Source: Deltaproteobacteria bacterium
GTDB lineage: Bacteria; Desulfobacterota; Desulfobacteria; C00003060; C00003106
Direction: 5' to 3'
DNA length: 9,263 nt
NCBI GenBank assembly: GCA_019314005.1
Contig: JAFDAE010000067.1
Span: forward strand, 1 to 9,263
Shown piece by piece: positions 6,679 to 9,263 of this stretch. The translations under genes and the position numbers were made by a program. A model generated the notes under the pieces. That model was given only the letters and a program-made list of their open reading frames with translations, was not told where the DNA came from and made no database searches. Each line of letters starts with the position of its first letter. The first letter of the stretch is position 1.

Positions 6679-6748
6679 CACGCAACCCGTAACACGTAAC
6701 TCGCAACCCGTAACCCGAAACCCGAAACCCGAAACCCGGAACCCGGAA
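6679..6748 (+). repeat. C-rich heptad tandem array (10 units, CCCGNAA-like) abutting mraY
   Basis: Ten 7-base units run in perfect register: cacgcaa, cccgtaa, cacgtaa, ctcgcaa, cccgtaa, cccgaaa three times, then cccggaa twice. The array stops two bases before the mraY ATG at 6751, so it occupies the position where the mraY ribosome binding site should be. The only Shine-Dalgarno-like bases are the GGAA words inside the last two units (6738-6741 and 6745-6748). Identical runs of neighbouring units (three cccgaaa, two cccggaa) suggest recent local slippage or duplication. It shares the 7-base period, but not the sequence, of the purine-rich array just upstream. Confidence 0.92.
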
Positions 6749-6750
6749 CT

Positions 6751-7830
6751 ATGCTGTATCACTTACTATATCCGCTCCATACAACGTTTTCGATCTTCAA
6801 TGTATTTCGGTACATTACGTTCCGATCGATTTATGCTGTCGTGACGGCATTGGTGTTATCTTTTTTATTAGGACCGTGGTTGATCAGATACTTAAAAAAG
6901 GGATGTGTCGGACAGTATGTTCGGGACGATGGGCCCTCCTCCCATCTTTCCAAAGCCGGCACTCCGACCATGGGCGGTCTATTGATATTGTTCTCCATAA
7001 TGATATCTACGCTTCTTTGGGCCGACCTCACAAATCTCTATATATGGCTGGCTCTTGTAGTTATGGCAGGATTCGGAGCGGTCGGTTTCTTAGATGATTA
7101 CCTGAAATTGACTAAAAAGAAAAGCGCTGGGTTAAGTGGCCGGGCCAAGATACTGATTCAGTCGGCTATCGCTCTTGTGGTGGCCGGCATCATCTATTCA
7201 CAGCCCGATTTTGACACCCATATCACCATTCCGTTTTTGAAGGATGTTCGACCCGATCTTGGGTGGGGATATATATTGTTTGCTATGCTGGTCATCGTGG
7301 GAACTTCCAATGCCGTCAACCTTACAGATGGCCTGGACGGTTTAGCAATAGGGTCTATGACAGTGGCAACAGCTACCTATCTCATCTTTTCGTACGTTGC
7401 CGGCCATATCAAAATAGCCACTTATCTCCAAATTTCTTACGTGGCCGGCAGCGGAGAACTTGCAGTCTTGTGCGGTGCCGTGATCGGCGCCGGGATGGGG
7501 TTCTTGTGGTTTAACACATATCCTGCGGAGATATTTATGGGTGATGTGGGATCACTCCCCTTAGGGGGAATTCTCGGCACAGTAGCTGTAATCACAAAGC
7601 AGGAACTTCTTCTCATACTGGTTGGCGGCCTTTTTGTCGTTGAGGCTCTTTCAGTTATATTCCAGGTCGGTTTTTTCAAGATGACCAATGGACATCGTAT
7701 CTTTAGGATGGCGCCATTACACCACCATTTCGAACTCAAAGGATGGGCGGAACCAAAAGTGATTGTCCGGTTCTGGCTCATCACTATTGTTTTAGGATTA
7801 TTGTCGTTGAGTACGTTGAAACTAAGATAG
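6751..7830 (+). CDS. mraY: Phospho-N-acetylmuramoyl-pentapeptide-transferase MraY
   Basis: MraY moves phospho-MurNAc-pentapeptide from UDP to undecaprenyl phosphate at the inner face of the inner membrane, forming lipid I. The 359-residue, strongly hydrophobic protein has the usual length and polytopic (about ten-helix) layout. The N-terminus [10 protein letters not shown]...[10 protein letters not shown] aligns with the E. coli pattern, so the ATG at 6751 is right. Signatures include [20 protein letters not shown] (57-76), the catalytic FLDDYLK (113-119, Asp115/Asp116), [15 protein letters not shown] (187-201), [19 protein letters not shown] (255-273, Asp265 equivalent to E. coli Asp267) and [11 protein letters not shown] (322-332). 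Unlike murE and murF, it does not overlap its upstream neighbour: 138 bases of heptad repeat lie between. Its stop is immediately followed by an inverted copy of the same repeat. Confidence 0.97.
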   Translation: MLYHLLYPLHTTFSIFNVFRYITFRSIYAVVTALVLSFLLGPWLIRYLKKGCVGQYVRDDGPSSHLSKAGTPTMGGLLILFSIMISTLLWADLTNLYIWLALVVMAGFGAVGFLDDYLKLTKKKSAGLSGRAKILIQSAIALVVAGIIYSQPDFDTHITIPFLKDVRPDLGWGYILFAMLVIVGTSNAVNLTDGLDGLAIGSMTVATATYLIFSYVAGHIKIATYLQISYVAGSGELAVLCGAVIGAGMGFLWFNTYPAEIFMGDVGSLPLGGILGTVAVITKQELLLILVGGLFVVEALSVIFQVGFFKMTNGHRIFRMAPLHHHFELKGWAEPKVIVRFWLITIVLGLLSLSTLKLR

Positions 7831-7862
7831 GTTGCGAGTTACGGGTTGCGAGTTACGGGTTA
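7831..7862 (-). repeat. Inverted copy of the C-rich heptad array after mraY
   Basis: Starting on the first base after the mraY TAG, GTTGCGAGTTACGG occurs twice in tandem (7831-7844 and 7845-7858), followed by GTTA. On the - strand this reads as four alternating heptads, CCCGTAA and CTCGCAA. Bases 7838-7857 are an exact 20-base reverse complement of 6695-6714 in the array upstream of mraY. The rest of the 85-base mraY-murD gap (7863-7915) is AT-rich, with no terminator hairpin or convincing promoter seen. Confidence 0.9.
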
Positions 7863-7915
7863 TTTTTAACTGAAAATTATAGGGATTTCCTTTTTTGCTG
7901 TGAGCTAATTTATTT

Positions 7916-9263
7916 ATGGACCTGAAAGATAAAAAAGTAGTGGTAGTGGGCCTGGCAAGGACAGGCTTAGCGGTAGCCAAGTTCCTGAAAAATCAAGGGG
8001 CAAATGTTACCGTAACCGACGTTCAAGCAGAAGATGTTCTTCATCATTACGTCAATGCGCTTAAAGATACCGGGATAAAAATGGAACTGGGCGGACATGT
8101 CGCAGCAACCTTTGCTTCGGCTGATCTTGTTGTTGTAAGTCCTGGAGTTCCTCACAACATTGCCATGTTGGAAGCCGCACGGGAAAAAGGTGTCCCTGTT
8201 GTCGGCGAAATAGAACTGGCCGGCAGATTCATCAAAGAACCGATTTTGGCAGTAACAGGGACCAACGGCAAAACCACCACCACAACCCTCTTGGGAGAGA
8301 TGTTGAACAGGTCAGGCTTCAAGGTATATGTGGGAGGGAATATAGGGACTCCGCTTATTGAGTATGCCGCAAGTGATATGACGGCGGATGCGGTTGTTGC
8401 GGAGATTAGCAGCTTTCAGCTCGACACCATTGATAAGTTCAGACCACATGTAGGGGTTCTTTTGAATATCACCGAGGATCATCTCGACAGATACGGTAAT
8501 TTTAAGGAGTACATACTCTCAAAAGCACGGCTCTTTGAGAATCAGACCACGGCAGATGTGGCCGTTCTAAATGCCAAGGATGTCGCGACAAAAAGTATGG
8601 CAGAGGATATTAAGGGCCGGAAACTCTTCTTTAACCTACAAGATAGCACAGCAAATGGTTCTGTGGTGAGGGACACAGAAATGATCTGTAGCCTCCCCCA
8701 CAAGGAACCTGTTTTGTTTGATTTCTCCGGTTTTCGTTTGAAAGGGAGGCACAATCTTGAAAATGCGTCTGCCGCTGCTCTTGCGGCATTAGCAGCAGGA
8801 GGAACTTGCGAAGGGATTCAAGATGCGTTGAACCGTTTCAAAGGACTCCCGCACAGGTTAACCTATGTGCGTACCGTGGATGGGGTTGACTACTACGACG
8901 ATTCCAAAGGAACCAATGTCGATTCTGTTGTTCGGTCTCTTGAAAGTTTTGATGAACCGATTTTTTTGATTATAGGCGGGCGGGATAAAGGTGGAAGCTA
9001 CAGCAAGCTTGAGTCTCTTGTAAAGACTCGAGTCAAAATGATTTTAGCTATAGGCGAAGCGCAAAAAAAGATTATAACGGCCCTGGGAGCTTCTGCGGAT
9101 ATCATACCCGTCAACAGCATGGAAGAAGCAGTAAAGATCGCTCACCGGGAGGCGATATCCGGCGATGTAGTCCTCCTTTCACCGGCATGTTCGAGTTTTG
9201 ATATGTTTAGAGACTATGCTGAAAGGGGCGAGGTGTTTTGCAGGGCAGTGGAGAGGTTAGAAG
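7916..9263 (+). CDS. murD: UDP-N-acetylmuramoylalanine--D-glutamate ligase MurD (3' end cut by window)
   Basis: MurD adds D-glutamate to UDP-MurNAc-L-Ala using ATP, the second stem-peptide step. Residues 1-449 are present and the frame is open to the last base. The tail RGEVFCRAVERLE is where MurD proteins normally end, so only a few residues are missing. The N-terminal Rossmann-like domain has KKVVVVGLARTGLAVAKFL (6-24) and VVVSPGVP (72-79). The central domain has the normal P-loop VTGTNGKTTTTTLL (113-126), GGNIGTPL (140-147), EISSFQLD (163-170), NITEDHLDRY (184-193) and the likely carbamylated Lys203 in SKARLF. The C-terminal domain has GLPHRLTYV (310-318), DDSKGTNVDSV (328-338), IIGGRDKGG (352-360) and LLSPACSSFDMF (420-431). 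The ATG at 7916 gives the family N-terminus (MDLKDKKVVVVG), but no good Shine-Dalgarno precedes it. Confidence 0.96.
   Translation, partial: MDLKDKKVVVVGLARTGLAVAKFLKNQGANVTVTDVQAEDVLHHYVNALKDTGIKMELGGHVAATFASADLVVVSPGVPHNIAMLEAAREKGVPVVGEIELAGRFIKEPILAVTGTNGKTTTTTLLGEMLNRSGFKVYVGGNIGTPLIEYAASDMTADAVVAEISSFQLDTIDKFRPHVGVLLNITEDHLDRYGNFKEYILSKARLFENQTTADVAVLNAKDVATKSMAEDIKGRKLFFNLQDSTANGSVVRDTEMICSLPHKEPVLFDFSGFRLKGRHNLENASAAALAALAAGGTCEGIQDALNRFKGLPHRLTYVRTVDGVDYYDDSKGTNVDSVVRSLESFDEPIFLIIGGRDKGGSYSKLESLVKTRVKMILAIGEAQKKIITALGASADIIPVNSMEEAVKIAHREAISGDVVLLSPACSSFDMFRDYAERGEVFCRAVERLE

Noticed and set aside
6591..6748. CRISPR-like array
   Set aside because: Units are 7 bases, contiguous and without unique spacers, and no cas genes are present; this is a simple tandem repeat.
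6557..6844. A 95-codon + strand open frame running through the heptad arrays into mraY
   Set aside because: It is an artefact of low-complexity repeats lacking stops in this frame; the product is a repetitive Arg/Glu/Gln and Pro/Thr/Arg string overlapping murF and mraY out of frame, with no ribosome site or recognisable domain.
7847..7885. Internal promoter for murD
   Set aside because: TTATAG/AATTAT near 7875-7882 could be a -10, but no acceptable -35 lies 16-18 bp upstream.

Overview
The window holds the front half of a bacterial division and cell wall (dcw) gene cluster, all on the + strand. The order is mraZ, rsmH, ftsL, ftsI, murE, murF, mraY and then murD, which is cut by the right edge only a few residues before its expected end. 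Gene order, a Gram-negative type FtsL, a PASTA-less FtsI and a MurE with the meso-diaminopimelate DNPR motif point to a Gram-negative bacterium. The protein wording and the heptameric intergenic repeats suggest a deltaproteobacterial (Desulfobacterota) sulfate-reducer-like lineage. That placement is inference from recall, not a search.

Layout: bases 1-140 are an AT-rich upstream region with a near-consensus sigma-70 promoter (TTGACA, 17 bp, TTTAAT). A tandem 10-bp repeat overlaps the predicted transcription start and looks like a MraZ operator. mraZ and rsmH follow, then a 64-base spacer with an imperfect palindrome ahead of ftsL. ftsL, ftsI, murE and murF are tightly packed with three successive 4-bp stop/start overlaps (ATGA, TTGA, ATGA), so they are probably translationally coupled. 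The packing then breaks. The murF stop lies inside a purine-rich 7-bp repeat array, a second C-rich 7-bp array runs to within 2 bases of the mraY start, and an inverted piece of that second array sits directly against the mraY stop codon. mraY is thus bracketed by inverted copies of one repeat family.

Functionally, MraZ regulates the cluster, RsmH methylates 16S rRNA, and FtsL and FtsI belong to the septal divisome. MurD, MurE and MurF build the UDP-MurNAc-pentapeptide in the cytoplasm, and MraY transfers it to undecaprenyl phosphate to make lipid I.

No clearly new multi-gene system is visible. The points most worth a second look are the heptad arrays around mraY, a Gly-to-Ser change in the MurE P-loop (GTNSKT), a Gly-to-Glu change in the second MraZ DNA-binding motif, the TTG start of murE, and the mraZ operator.
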